Source: Thermoleophilia bacterium (GTDB lineage: Bacteria > Actinomycetota > Thermoleophilia > Miltoncostaeales > Miltoncostaeaceae). From it: DNA of 33,376 bases. Each line of letters opens with the position of its first letter. Position 1 is the stretch's first letter. Below, in pieces: positions 1 through 7,814 of the stretch. The position numbers and the translations under genes are program-made. The notes beneath the pieces were generated by a model. The model saw only the letters and a program-made list of their open reading frames with translations. It was not told the origin of the DNA and searched no databases. The stretch lies in NCBI GenBank assembly GCA_016780995.1, contig JADHKZ010000008.1, forward strand, positions 1-33,376. The letters run 5' to 3'.

Positions 1-1
1 G

Positions 2-709
2 GGTACCACGCTGCGCATCACCGTCCGGGCCTCCATGGGCGCCGCCCTGGATCGCAGCGGGGGCTTCTGCGTGGCGCCGGACTGGGCCGCGGTGGGGCTG
101 CCCGCCGCGGCGCCCGCGTGCATGGACGGCCGCGGCGCCACCCGCGCGCAGATGACCGCCCATGTGCCGGAGGTCACGGTGATCGCCGACTCGGTGGGAA
201 CGGGCCTTGACTACATCGCGGGCGGGCGCGCCCGAGCCACCGGCGGCTGGTCGGCCGTGTTCGACCTGAAGGTGTGCCGCCGGCTGGTGGCACCCCCGTG
301 CCCTCCCAATCCCCCCAGCGCGCTCAAGGTGATCCGCAGGCTGGGCCCGGGGGTGGGCGACATCGCCGTCATCCATGTGGGCTACAACGACTCTGGCGCG
401 CAGTACGACGTGGCGCAGGTGATGGCGGCACTCAAGGCGCGCGGGGTGACGCGCGTGGTGTGGGTGAACCTGCAGGGCATCGCGCCGTTCGCGCCGGGCG
501 TGAACGCGGCCATCTCACGCGCGGCGGGTCGCTACGACTGGCTGCAGGTGGGCAACTGGAACGCCCGCAGCGCCGGGCGCAGCTGGTTCACCTCCGACCG
601 CGACCACGTCACCCCGTCGGGCGCGTACGCGCTTGCCGCCTTCTACCGCGAGGAGATCGCCCGGGCCATCCGGGCGATGCGGGATCAGGCGGGGTCGCCG
701 CCCAGGTAG
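2..709 (+). CDS. SGNH/GDSL-type hydrolase, 5' end outside window
   Basis: The reading frame is open from the first bases of the window, so the start lies upstream and this is the C-terminal part (about 235 residues seen). It carries the SGNH blocks in order: V-I-A-D-S-V-G with the candidate nucleophile Ser at 191-193, V-G-Y-N-D (block III, near 380-391), and D-R-D-H-V-T-P with the candidate catalytic Asp and His (His codon at 605-607). This arrangement is seen in stand-alone SGNH esterases and in the extracytoplasmic SGNH domains fused to acyltransferase-3 proteins, so the missing N-terminus could be membrane-bound. The substrate cannot be told. Its last 25 bases overlap the convergent SRPBCC gene. 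Confidence 0.8.
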   Translation, partial: GTTLRITVRASMGAALDRSGGFCVAPDWAAVGLPAAAPACMDGRGATRAQMTAHVPEVTVIADSVGTGLDYIAGGRARATGGWSAVFDLKVCRRLVAPPCPPNPPSALKVIRRLGPGVGDIAVIHVGYNDSGAQYDVAQVMAALKARGVTRVVWVNLQGIAPFAPGVNAAISRAAGRYDWLQVGNWNARSAGRSWFTSDRDHVTPSGAYALAAFYREEIARAIRAMRDQAGSPPR

Positions 710-1137
710 GCCGCCAGGCGGCGGAAGCTGCTCTGGAACCCCATCTCGGCGTTCTCGCCCCGGAACTCCTCGGGCACGTTGGTCTGCAGCACGGTCACGC
801 GCGTGCGCCCCTCGCCGATGTCCTCGAACGAGATGACGCACCGGATGTCGAGGCCGGGCTCGTGGAACGCCACGTGGTCGGGCGCCATCACGTCGGCGAA
901 CGTGCCGGTCATGGGGAACTCGTCGTCGCCCACCTTCATCACCATGTTGAAGGCCCCGCCGGGCACGGGCTCCAGGTCCACGGAGTCGGGCGGGATCTCC
1001 ACGCCCTCGGGGGCCCAGAAGTGCGGGATGGCCTCGGGGTCGGTGTAGGCCGCGAACACGCGCTCACGCGGGGCGTCCACCTCGCACGAGATCTGGAAGT
1101 CCCCGCGGGGACCGAACTGTGGTGACTGGTCGCTCAT
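685..1137 (-). CDS. SRPBCC / AHSA1-like START-domain protein
   Basis: This is a 150-residue single-domain protein of the AHSA1-like branch of the SRPBCC fold. Signs are the N-terminal strand and helix with V-D-A-P-R-E-R-V-F-A-A-Y-T-D-P, the F-W-A-P-E motif, and the pattern D-x-E-P-V-P-G-G-A-F followed by a C-terminal helix. The family folds around a hydrophobic pocket for lipid-like ligands, and no specific ligand can be read here. A TAGCGT box lies 8 bases before the ATG, which suggests a leaderless transcript. It converges on and overlaps the SGNH gene by 25 bases. The fold is well supported; the function is unknown. Confidence 0.88.
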   Translation of the reverse strand: MSDQSPQFGPRGDFQISCEVDAPRERVFAAYTDPEAIPHFWAPEGVEIPPDSVDLEPVPGGAFNMVMKVGDDEFPMTGTFADVMAPDHVAFHEPGLDIRCVISFEDIGEGRTRVTVLQTNVPEEFRGENAEMGFQSSFRRLAAYLGGDPA

Positions 1138-1145
1138 GGCGCGGC

Positions 1146-1151
1146 ACGCTA
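1146..1151 (-). promoter_or_regulatory. -10 box (TAGCGT) for the SRPBCC gene
   Basis: On the minus strand TAGCGT sits exactly 8 bases upstream of the ATG at 1137, the same spacing as before several other starts in this window. No good -35 is visible. The box lies inside the inverted repeat at 1148-1166. Confidence 0.45.
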
Positions 1152-1166
1152 GCGCGTGGCGCTAGC
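1148..1166. repeat. 8-bp perfect inverted repeat, possible terminator
   Basis: GCTAGCGC and GCGCTAGC are separated by the 3-base loop GTG. The repeat covers the stop codon of the secreted-protein gene (TAG at 1164-1162, minus strand) and overlaps the -10 box of the next gene. A hairpin here could end the upstream transcript, but there is no T-run. It could also be an operator. Confidence 0.45.
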
Positions 1167-1647
1167 CGACCACGCGTCCCACGCTCACCTGGGTGACGCG
1201 CCCGGCCGTGCCGAACCGGATCGTGGTGACCGTGTTGCCCGGCAGGGGCTCGCCCAGCGTGCACTCATGCGGGCCCGCCCCGGATTCGGCGCCCGGCAAC
1301 TGGGCACGCACGGCCGCGGCGGTGGATCCCACGCCGATGCCGTTGGGCATGCGGATGCCGCGGTCGGTGACGTCGATGTGGATCACGCGCCCGCCGGCGC
1401 CATCCCAGCGTCGCACCCGGATCCCGGGCCAGGCCAGGTCCACGAAGGCACCGAGCTCGGTGCGCGTGGCGCGTCGGTGCTGCGGTCGCCCAAGCACCTT
1501 GATCACCTGTGCCTCGCTCATGCCCAGGCGCACGCCGCCCGCGCCCTGGCCGGGTCGCACCTGGTGGTCGGGCATCGGGGCACCGAATGCGCTGGCCGCG
1601 GGGGCCAGCGAGGCCGCCGCGATCACGGCGAGGCTGCGCGGGTACAT
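1162..1647 (-). CDS. small secreted protein with a BamE-like motif
   Basis: This protein of about 161 residues has a clear Sec signal peptide (M-Y-P-R-S-L-A-V-I-A-A-A-S with a likely A-S-A or A-F-G-A cleavage region). The mature part contains G-V-R-L-G-M-S-E-A-Q-V-I-K-V-L-G-R-P, the turn-helix pattern that opens BamE/SmpA-type domains. A second, weaker copy (G-I-G-V-G-S-T-A-A-A-V-R-A-Q-L-P-G-A) follows. I chose the ATG at 1647 because it starts right at the signal peptide and an AATGAT box lies 7 bases upstream; an in-frame GTG at 1665 and ATG at 1659 are alternatives. The function is not known, and the BamE resemblance is only of short motifs. Confidence 0.65.
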   Translation of the reverse strand: MYPRSLAVIAAASLAPAASAFGAPMPDHQVRPGQGAGGVRLGMSEAQVIKVLGRPQHRRATRTELGAFVDLAWPGIRVRRWDGAGGRVIHIDVTDRGIRMPNGIGVGSTAAAVRAQLPGAESGAGPHECTLGEPLPGNTVTTIRFGTAGRVTQVSVGRVVG

Positions 1648-1720
1648 GCAGGGGATCATTCCCACTCCCGCGCCCCGCCCCGCCCCCGAGGTTCCCGGGG
1701 CACGTCGCGACGCGACATGG

Positions 1721-2920
1721 TCAGTCCACGATCTCCAGGGGGTGGCGCACCTGGATTTCCGAGCCCTGGGCCCTCAGGTGGTTGCGGATCTGGATGGCGC
1801 AGCCCGGGTTGGCCACCGCCACCACGCGCGCTCCCGTGGCCATGATGGCCCGCGCCTTCTGCTCGCCCAGGGTGGCCGCCATCTCGGGTTCCAGCACGTT
1901 GTAGATGCCGCCCGCCCCGCAGCACCTGCCGCCATCACCCAGGTCCACGGGGGTTGCCCCGGCGTCGCGCAGCACGCGCCGCACCTCGGGACCGATGCCC
2001 TGGGCGTGCAGGTGGTGGCAGGCGTCGTGCACGGCTACCCGCTCGTCCACGGTGCGCGCGGGTGGGGCATCCAGCTCCACGGCGTCGCGCACGCGGGCGC
2101 TGAACGCCCGCGCGCGGTCGGCCCACGCGGGGTCGTCAGCCAGCAGGTGGCCGTAGGAGCGCAGGTGCGCGCTGCACCCGGCGCTGTCGGCCACCACCAC
2201 CTGGGCGCCCTCCATCTCGGCGATGCGCTGGCGCGCCAGGTGGCGGGCCTCCTCCACCTCGCCCGCATGCGCGGCCAGGGCGCCGCAGCACCCGCCCTGC
2301 GCCGGGGTGGTGGCGCGGTACCCCGCGCGGCCCATGGCGTGCAACGTGGCGCGGTGCGCGGGGCGGAAGGCGATGTCCATCACGCAGCCGGTGAGCAGCA
2401 TGGCCTCCGGGCCGTCGCCCACGGGCTCCGGCAGCGGCTGCCGCATGCCGCGCAGGGTCACCCGCGGGGTGGCCATCCTCAGCCGCGCGGGGGCCAGGCG
2501 GTCCAGCCGCAGGGCCTGCATCACGGCCAGGCCCCAGCCCATGAGCCGCGTGAGGCGCCGGTGGCCGATGACCCCGTTGATCCCCGCGCGGCGCACGGCG
2601 CGCTCGGCGACGGGGCGCGCGGCCTCGGTCTGCGCGCGCGCGGCCTCGATGAGCCGGCCGTAGGGCACCGATGACGGGCAGGCGGCCTCGCATGCCCGGC
2701 ATGCCAGGCACTCGTCGGTGAAGCGGGTGAAGTCGCCGTCCACCGTGGCCTGGCCCTCCTGCACCGCGCGCATGGCGGCGATGCGGCCCCGCGGCGACGA
2801 GGTCTCCAGGCCGGTCACCCGGAAGGTGGGGCAGTGGGGCAGGCACAGGCCGCACTGCACGCAGGTGTTGAGGTCGTCGTGCGTGGGTGCCGGGACGCCC
2901 GGGATCCAGTTGGCGCTCAT
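1721..2920 (-). CDS. glcF: glycolate oxidase iron-sulfur subunit
   Basis: This 399-residue protein is the electron-transfer subunit of GlcDEF. It starts with two [4Fe-4S] ferredoxin motifs: C20-x2-C23-x2-C26-x3-C30 (T-C-V-Q-C-G-L-C) and a second C-L-A-C-R-A-C-E-A-A-C-P cluster. Two C-terminal cysteine-rich CCG modules follow (G-G-C-C-G-A-L and G-R-C-C-G-A-G-G), as in GlcF and heterodisulfide-reductase-like subunits. It takes electrons from the flavin subunits and passes them to the quinone pool. The ATG overlaps the glcE stop as ATGA, so the two are translationally coupled. Lactate utilisation proteins share the CCG domains, but the flanking glcD and glcE favour glycolate or a related 2-hydroxy acid. 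Confidence 0.93.
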   Translation of the reverse strand: MSANWIPGVPAPTHDDLNTCVQCGLCLPHCPTFRVTGLETSSPRGRIAAMRAVQEGQATVDGDFTRFTDECLACRACEAACPSSVPYGRLIEAARAQTEAARPVAERAVRRAGINGVIGHRRLTRLMGWGLAVMQALRLDRLAPARLRMATPRVTLRGMRQPLPEPVGDGPEAMLLTGCVMDIAFRPAHRATLHAMGRAGYRATTPAQGGCCGALAAHAGEVEEARHLARQRIAEMEGAQVVVADSAGCSAHLRSYGHLLADDPAWADRARAFSARVRDAVELDAPPARTVDERVAVHDACHHLHAQGIGPEVRRVLRDAGATPVDLGDGGRCCGAGGIYNVLEPEMAATLGEQKARAIMATGARVVAVANPGCAIQIRNHLRAQGSEIQVRHPLEIVD

Positions 2921-3969
2921 GCCGGCACCGCCTCGCGGGCCGCGAAGCGGCCGGGGCACATGATGCCTGCGGGGTCGAAGGATTCGCGGATGCGACGCAT
3001 GATGTCGGCCCCGGCCGGCACCGGCCCGAAGGGGTCGGCCCGCAGCGCGTGGTCGCCGTCCACCACCTGCGCGTGGCCGCCGTGCAGCATGGCCAGGTCG
3101 CGCACGGCCGCCACCTGGGCGGCCGACTCCACGGCCACCAGGCACACGCCGGTGCCCATCCAGGCCTCGTAGCCACGCCCGTCCTCAGCCAGGCGGCGCA
3201 CCAGCGCGGGCAGCGCGGCCGGGGGCACGCCGGCCTCCACCGTGCCCGCGCCCACCGGCTCCGCGGGCTCGTGGCCCGGTGCCATGCCCGGGGGCGCCAC
3301 CACGTCGCCGGGCACGCCGGTGAGGCACACGTGCAGCGCGCCGGGGCGCAGGATGACCGCCGTGGGGCGGTGCAGCGCCGAGAGCACCTCCTGGGCCAGA
3401 GCCAGCATGTGGTCGTCGTCCCCGGTAGCCGTGAACCACTGCTCGGCCATGGGCAGCGGCCACAGGCGCACGGTGGCCTGCACGATCACCCCCAGGGTGC
3501 CCAGCGATCCCGTGAGCAGGCGCGGCAGGTCATAGCCGGTGACGGTCTTCACCGTGCGCCCGCCGCCCTTCACGATGCGCCCGTCGCCCGTGGCCACCAC
3601 CACCTCCAGCAGCGAGTCGCGCACCGGGCCGAACCGCAGGCGCCTGCGCCCGCTGGCCGCCGCGGCCAGCACGCCGCCCACGGTGGCGTCGGGCTGCGCC
3701 GGGGCCTGGGGCCAGCCCTGCCGGTGGGCGGCGGCGGCCTCCTGCACCTGCCCCACGGTCACCCCGCCCTCCACCGTGATGGTCATGTCGTCGGGCAGGT
3801 GGTCCACCACGCGGCAGAGGCCGCCCGTGTGGATGACGTCGTCGGGCGTGAACGGCCATCCGCGGTGCGCGTGCAGCCCGCCGCCGCGCACGTCCACCAC
3901 CCGGCGGTCGGCCGTGGCCCCGCGCAGCACCTGCGCCATCTCCTCGCGCGTGGCGGGGGTCAGATCCAC
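2917..3969 (-). CDS. glcE: glycolate oxidase FAD-binding subunit
   Basis: The protein has 350 residues and a single PCMH-type FAD-binding domain, matching GlcE in length. Typical segments are D-A-T-V-G-G-V-L-A-A-A-A-S-G, G-P-V-R-D-S-L-L-E-V-V-V-A-T-G-D-G and K-T-V-T-G-Y-D-L-P followed by L-L-T-G-S-L-G-T-L-G-V-I, the GlcE version of the FAD site. The C-terminus ends with the F-D-P-A-G-I-M-C-P-G-R-F motif of the family. It starts with GTG at 3969, overlapping the end of glcD by 10 bases. It forms the second flavin subunit of the membrane-associated glycolate dehydrogenase complex. Confidence 0.92.
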   Translation of the reverse strand: MDLTPATREEMAQVLRGATADRRVVDVRGGGLHAHRGWPFTPDDVIHTGGLCRVVDHLPDDMTITVEGGVTVGQVQEAAAAHRQGWPQAPAQPDATVGGVLAAAASGRRRLRFGPVRDSLLEVVVATGDGRIVKGGGRTVKTVTGYDLPRLLTGSLGTLGVIVQATVRLWPLPMAEQWFTATGDDDHMLALAQEVLSALHRPTAVILRPGALHVCLTGVPGDVVAPPGMAPGHEPAEPVGAGTVEAGVPPAALPALVRRLAEDGRGYEAWMGTGVCLVAVESAAQVAAVRDLAMLHGGHAQVVDGDHALRADPFGPVPAGADIMRRIRESFDPAGIMCPGRFAAREAVPA

Positions 3970-5402
3970 GTGCCCTCCGGCACCTGGGTGTCGGCCAGGC
4001 CCACCTCGCCGCAGCGCGTGCCCGTGGGCAGCACCTTGTCGGGGTTCATGCGCCCGTCGGGGTCGAACGCCCGGCGCACGCAGGCCTGGGCCTGCAGGTC
4101 GTCCTCATCGAACACCAGCGGCATGTAGTCGCGCTTCTCCACGCCGATGCCATGCTCGCCAGACAGCGTGCCGCCCATGGCCACGCAGGCGCGCACGATC
4201 TGGTCGCCTGCGCGCATGGCCCGCTCGGTCTCGTCGGGGTCGCTGCGGTCGAGCGCGATGATGGGGTGCAGGTTGCCGTCGCCCGCGTGGAACACGTTGA
4301 GGCACATCACGCCCTCGCGTTCCGTGATCTCGGCGATGACCTCCATGATCTCCACCAGGCGCGTGCGCGGCACCACGCAGTCGTGCAGGTAGTACGACGG
4401 CTTCACGCGCGCCACCGCCCCGAACGCCGTCTTGCGCGCCTTCCACAGCAGCGCGCGCTCGTCCTCGTCCTGGGCCACCCGCACCGTGCGCACGCCGTGG
4501 CGGGCCGCCACGCGCTGCACCACCGCCGTGCCGGTGTCCACCTCGGCGGGGGTGCCGTCCACCTCCACCAGCAGCAGCGCCGCGGCATCGGTGGGCAGGC
4601 CCGCGTGCACGAACTCCTCCACGGCCAGGGTCATGTTGCGGTCCATCATCTCCAGCGCGGCCGGGATGACCCCCTCGGCGATGATGGCCTGCACCACCGC
4701 CGACGCGTCGGCCACCGACGTGAAGTCGAGCAGCATGGTGCGCACGTCGGGGGGCAGGGGGGTGAGGCGCAGCAGCACGCGGGTGACCACCCCCACGGTG
4801 CCCTCGGCGCCCACCACCACGCCGCGCAGGTCGTAGCCCGGCGCATCGGGCGCCACGCCGCCCAGCACCTGCACGGTGCCATCGGGGCGCACCAGCTCCA
4901 CCGCCAGCACGTGCTGCACGGTCACCCCGTAGGCCAGGCAGTGCGGGCCGCCGGCGTTGGTTCCCACGTTGCCGCCGATGGAGCATGCCTGCTGGCTGGA
5001 GGGGTCGGGGGCGTAGTGCAGTCCCAGATGCGCCACCGCGGTGCTCACATCCAGGTTCAGCACCCCCGGCTGCACCCACACGCATGAGTTGGCCACGTCC
5101 ACCGGTTCCATCTCGCGCATGCGCGCCAGCGAGATGACCAGCCCGCCGTCCAGGGGCACGGCGCCCCCGGTGAGGCCGGTGCCCGACCCGCGGGGGGTCA
5201 CCTCCACGCCGGCCTGGTGCGCCAGCCGCATGCACGCGGCCACCTCGTCGGTGGTCTCGGGCAGGGCCACCATGCCGCAGTCGCCGCCTACGATCGATCC
5301 GTCGTGCGAGTAGAGGTTGCGCGCAAGATCACCCATGAGCAGCCGGTCGGCACCGAGGATCTGGCGCAGGCCATCGGCCAGCTCGGCGGCGGCGGTGGTC
5401 AC
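3960..5402 (-). CDS. glcD: glycolate oxidase catalytic FAD subunit
   Basis: This 480-residue protein oxidises glycolate (or a similar 2-hydroxy acid) to the 2-oxo acid. The N-terminal PCMH FAD domain shows P-R-G-S-G-T-G-L-T-G-G-A and G-G-N-V-G-T-N-A-G-G-P. The C-terminal catalytic domain has V-F-H-A-G-D-G-N-L-H-P with the conserved metal/substrate histidines, and S-G-E-H-G-I-G near the end. I chose the GTG at 5402 because it overlaps the upstream stop as GTGA and gives the usual family length; the open frame continues to 5693 but that part is low-complexity Arg/Gly shadow. D-lactate dehydrogenases share this fold, so the exact substrate is inferred from the glcEF neighbours. Confidence 0.92.
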   Translation of the reverse strand: MTTAAAELADGLRQILGADRLLMGDLARNLYSHDGSIVGGDCGMVALPETTDEVAACMRLAHQAGVEVTPRGSGTGLTGGAVPLDGGLVISLARMREMEPVDVANSCVWVQPGVLNLDVSTAVAHLGLHYAPDPSSQQACSIGGNVGTNAGGPHCLAYGVTVQHVLAVELVRPDGTVQVLGGVAPDAPGYDLRGVVVGAEGTVGVVTRVLLRLTPLPPDVRTMLLDFTSVADASAVVQAIIAEGVIPAALEMMDRNMTLAVEEFVHAGLPTDAAALLLVEVDGTPAEVDTGTAVVQRVAARHGVRTVRVAQDEDERALLWKARKTAFGAVARVKPSYYLHDCVVPRTRLVEIMEVIAEITEREGVMCLNVFHAGDGNLHPIIALDRSDPDETERAMRAGDQIVRACVAMGGTLSGEHGIGVEKRDYMPLVFDEDDLQAQACVRRAFDPDGRMNPDKVLPTGTRCGEVGLADTQVPEGTWI

Positions 5403-6643
5403 GCCACGCCCGCGGGCACGGCGCCCCCGGCCCGGTCGGCCGCGGCCTCGCCGGCCTCGATGGCGGTCACCACGGTGCCGCCGCGCGCAAGCTCCAGCCC
5501 GTCGAGCGACGCCAGCCAGGTGGGGGCCCGCATGGCCTCGCCCACCCGCCAGGCCTCCACCAGCGGGTAGGCCCGCGGCATGCGCACCACCTTCAGCATG
5601 CGGAATGCCGAGGGGGCGTCCACCCAGCCCAGGGGGTGTGCCATCGCATCTGCCACGGCGCGCGCCAGGGCCGCGTCGTCCAGCGACCACCACGGATCGT
5701 CATCGCCGCCTGTGCCGTACACCTCGGCGCAGAGCACGGTGCGCCCTGCGGGCACCATGCCCGGGTCCCAGTTGATGAACTCCGCGATGCGCGAGAACGG
5801 CACCTCGGGGTGGTTCACCTGGATCCAGGCTTCGTCCGACACCGGCGCGCGCTCGGCCATGAGGTACACCAGCGCCACCGCGCGCATGGTGATGGGGGGC
5901 AGCAGGCCCTCGGGCGCCGCGGGGTCCGCCGCGCGCACCACCAGCCCGGGCGTGACGGCCGAGATCACCGCATCGGCATGGATGGTGCCCGGGTCGTCTC
6001 CGCCCACCTCCACGCCCGTCACGCGGCCGCCCCGGTGGTGCAGCGCGGTCATGGGCGTGCCCAGTCGCACCGTGCCGCCCGCCTCGCCCACCGCCCGGTG
6101 CATGGCCTCCATGAGCGACCCGATGCCCCCGGGCGGGAACCAGAAGCCGTCGGGCGCGCGCTGCTCGTCGCGCAGCTTCACCGCGCGGTCGGCGGCGATG
6201 ACCTCCAGCGGCCAGCCGTCCACCTTCTCCATGTACTGCCGGATCACCCTGTCGCGGAACGACGCCCCCACGGTGGAGCCCAGCTCACCCGCGGCGGTGC
6301 CGTCGGGGGCCACGGCGTCGGGCACGTGGTCCGGGTGCTGGTCGATGTAGCGGCCCGGCACCACCCGGCCATCCTGCAGCCGTGCCACCGGGCGGTCCAC
6401 CCAGATGAGCTCCTGCCCCAGCAGGTGCTCGGCCCAGTCCACGCGCTCGGCGGTGCGCAGGAACGGGATGTGACCGCCCAGGTCGTAGCGGCAGCCATGC
6501 GACTGCAGCGTGCGGCACAGGCCGCCCACCTGGGGGCCGGCCTCGAGCAGCGTGACGCGCGCGCCCCCACGCGCCGCGCGCAGGGCCGCGGCGAGCCCGG
6601 CGGGGCCCGCACCCAGCACCACCACGTCGCTGCGGGAGTCCAT
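5399..6643 (-). CDS. FAD-dependent oxidoreductase, protoporphyrinogen oxidase/UGM-like
   Basis: A 414-residue flavoprotein. It opens with the Rossmann dinucleotide-binding motif V-V-V-L-G-A-G-P-A-G-L-A-A-A followed by the acidic end L-L-E-A-G, then Y-D-L-G-G-H, which resembles the Y-D-x-G-G-H-x-F segment of UDP-galactopyranose-mutase-like and protoporphyrinogen-oxidase-like proteins. A second FAD-contact region is F-P-P-G-G-I-G-S-L-M-E-A-M. It is the first gene of the glycolate oxidase operon and overlaps glcD by 4 bases. Its substrate is unknown: it could act on a prenyl, carotenoid-like or sugar-nucleotide compound. A protoporphyrinogen oxidase role is possible given the heme genes nearby, but nothing here proves it. 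Confidence 0.82.
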   Translation of the reverse strand: MDSRSDVVVLGAGPAGLAAALRAARGGARVTLLEAGPQVGGLCRTLQSHGCRYDLGGHIPFLRTAERVDWAEHLLGQELIWVDRPVARLQDGRVVPGRYIDQHPDHVPDAVAPDGTAAGELGSTVGASFRDRVIRQYMEKVDGWPLEVIAADRAVKLRDEQRAPDGFWFPPGGIGSLMEAMHRAVGEAGGTVRLGTPMTALHHRGGRVTGVEVGGDDPGTIHADAVISAVTPGLVVRAADPAAPEGLLPPITMRAVALVYLMAERAPVSDEAWIQVNHPEVPFSRIAEFINWDPGMVPAGRTVLCAEVYGTGGDDDPWWSLDDAALARAVADAMAHPLGWVDAPSAFRMLKVVRMPRAYPLVEAWRVGEAMRAPTWLASLDGLELARGGTVVTAIEAGEAAADRAGGAVPAGVA

Positions 6644-6651
6644 TACCCGGC

Positions 6652-6680
6652 ACGGTGCCGCCTTCGGGGCCGAACGTCAA
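6652..6680 (-). promoter_or_regulatory. promoter of the FAD oxidoreductase-glcDEF operon
   Basis: On the minus strand, TTGACG (6680-6675) is followed after 17 bases by CACCGT (6657-6652), then 8 bases to the ATG at 6643. The -35 is good and the -10 is weak. The spacing to the start fits a leaderless mRNA. Confidence 0.5.
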
Positions 6681-6693
6681 CCCATGTCTGGCC

Positions 6694-6721
6694 ATGACGG
6701 CCTGCCGCGCTGCACTATCCT
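6694..6721 (+). promoter_or_regulatory. promoter before the microprotein-ctaB operon
   Basis: ATGACG at 6694-6699, a 16-base spacer and TATCCT at 6716-6721 lie 8 bases before the GTG at 6730. This matches the leaderless spacing used elsewhere in the window. It faces the minus-strand glc operon promoter. Confidence 0.5.
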
Positions 6722-6729
6722 CGCCCGTC

Positions 6730-6921
6730 GTGCGCCTTGCCGTGCTCATCATCGCCGCTGTGCTGGTCGTCGGGGCCGGGCTGGCAATCATCCGCACCAT
6801 GTGGGGCATGCGGGCACCCCTGGCGCGCGGTGCCACCAGCTCCACCGAGACCCTGTGGCTGGTGCTCCCGCTGGCCATGTCGGTGGCCCTGGTGGCATGG
6901 ACGGCCTGGGTGATGCCCTGA
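6730..6921 (+). CDS. two-helix membrane microprotein, resembles the CoxB membrane hairpin
   Basis: A 63-residue protein with two hydrophobic helices (about residues 3-21 and 40-60) joined by a short basic loop. The segment T-E-T-L-W-L-V-L-P-L-A-M keeps the E-x2-W-x3-P pattern found at the start of the second membrane helix of oxidase subunit II; CoxB in this window has L-E-I-V-W-T-T-I-P-V-I-A. No CuA domain follows. I chose the GTG at 6730 because a TATCCT box lies 8 bases upstream and the protein then begins at the first helix. The stop shares one base with the ctaB ATG, so the two are coupled. It may be a remnant or accessory of subunit II acting in oxidase assembly or heme O synthesis; this is inferred. 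Confidence 0.6.
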   Translation: MRLAVLIIAAVLVVGAGLAIIRTMWGMRAPLARGATSSTETLWLVLPLAMSVALVAWTAWVMP

Positions 6922-7814
6922 TGGCCACCACGACCGCCGACGTCGTGGCGCGGCCACCGGGGCTGCTGCGCGACCTGGTCACCCTCACCAAGCCGCGCAT
7001 CATCTCGCTGCTGCTGGTCACCACCGTGTGCGCCATGTTCGCGGCCGAGCAGGGCGTGCCCGGCGGCTGGCTCATCCTCTGGACGGTGGTCGGGGGCTAC
7101 CTGTCGGCAGGTGGCGCCAACACCATCAACCAGTACGTGGACCGCGACATCGACGCGGTGATGGGCCGCACCGATCGCCGCCCCATCGTGGCCGGGCGCA
7201 TCTCCGCGGCCGCCGCGCTGTGGTTCGGCGTCGGCCTGGTGGTGGCCAGCGTGCTGGTGCTGGGCTTCCTCACCACCTGGCTGGCGGCCGGGCTGTCGCT
7301 GGTGGGCGTGGCGCTGTACGTGGGCCTCTACACCCTGTGGCTCAAGCGCACCACCATCCACAACATCGTCATCGGCGGCGCGGCAGGCGCGATACCGCCC
7401 CTGGTGGGCTGGGCCGCGGTGACCGGCGACCTCACGTTCGGCGCGGTGCTGCTGTTCGCCATCGTGTTCGTGTGGACGCCGCCGCACTTCTGGGCGCTGG
7501 CCCTGATGATCCGCAAGGACTACACCGAGGCCGGGGTGCCCATGCTCCCGGTGGTGTACGGCGAGCAGGCCACCCGCCTGCAGGTGCTGCTGTGGACCCT
7601 GGTGATGCTGGGCACCACCCTGCTTCCCTACGCCGCGGGCGCCGGCGTGCTGTACCTGGCGGGCGCGCTGGTGCTGGGCCTGCCCTTCCTGTGGATGGCC
7701 GTGCAGCTGTGGCGGGGCGATGAGCGCCGCGCGTGGGCCGCCATCACGTTCCACTACTCGCTCCTGTACCTGGCGTTGCTGTTCGTGGTGGTCGCCGTGG
7801 ACGCGGCGCTGTGA
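6921..7814 (+). CDS. ctaB: protoheme IX farnesyltransferase (heme O synthase)
   Basis: A 297-residue UbiA-superfamily membrane enzyme that adds a farnesyl group to heme b to make heme O, the precursor of heme A in aa3/caa3 oxidases. Seen are L-T-K-P-R-I-I-S-L-L-L near the N-terminus, the first Asp-rich motif N-Q-Y-V-D-R-D-I-D-A-V-M-G-R-T, the conserved W-T-P-P-H-F-W-A-L-A, and about nine hydrophobic segments. The length is normal. The ATG overlaps the stop of the microprotein by one base. A coxA-type oxidase starts 1.3 kb downstream. A heme A synthase (ctaA) is not in this window. Confidence 0.95.
   Translation: MATTTADVVARPPGLLRDLVTLTKPRIISLLLVTTVCAMFAAEQGVPGGWLILWTVVGGYLSAGGANTINQYVDRDIDAVMGRTDRRPIVAGRISAAAALWFGVGLVVASVLVLGFLTTWLAAGLSLVGVALYVGLYTLWLKRTTIHNIVIGGAAGAIPPLVGWAAVTGDLTFGAVLLFAIVFVWTPPHFWALALMIRKDYTEAGVPMLPVVYGEQATRLQVLLWTLVMLGTTLLPYAAGAGVLYLAGALVLGLPFLWMAVQLWRGDERRAWAAITFHYSLLYLALLFVVVAVDAAL

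Noticed and set aside
5403-5693. N-terminal extension of GlcD
   Set aside because: The extra residues are Arg/Gly shadow of the upstream FAD gene; the GTG at 5402 gives the family length and a GTGA overlap.
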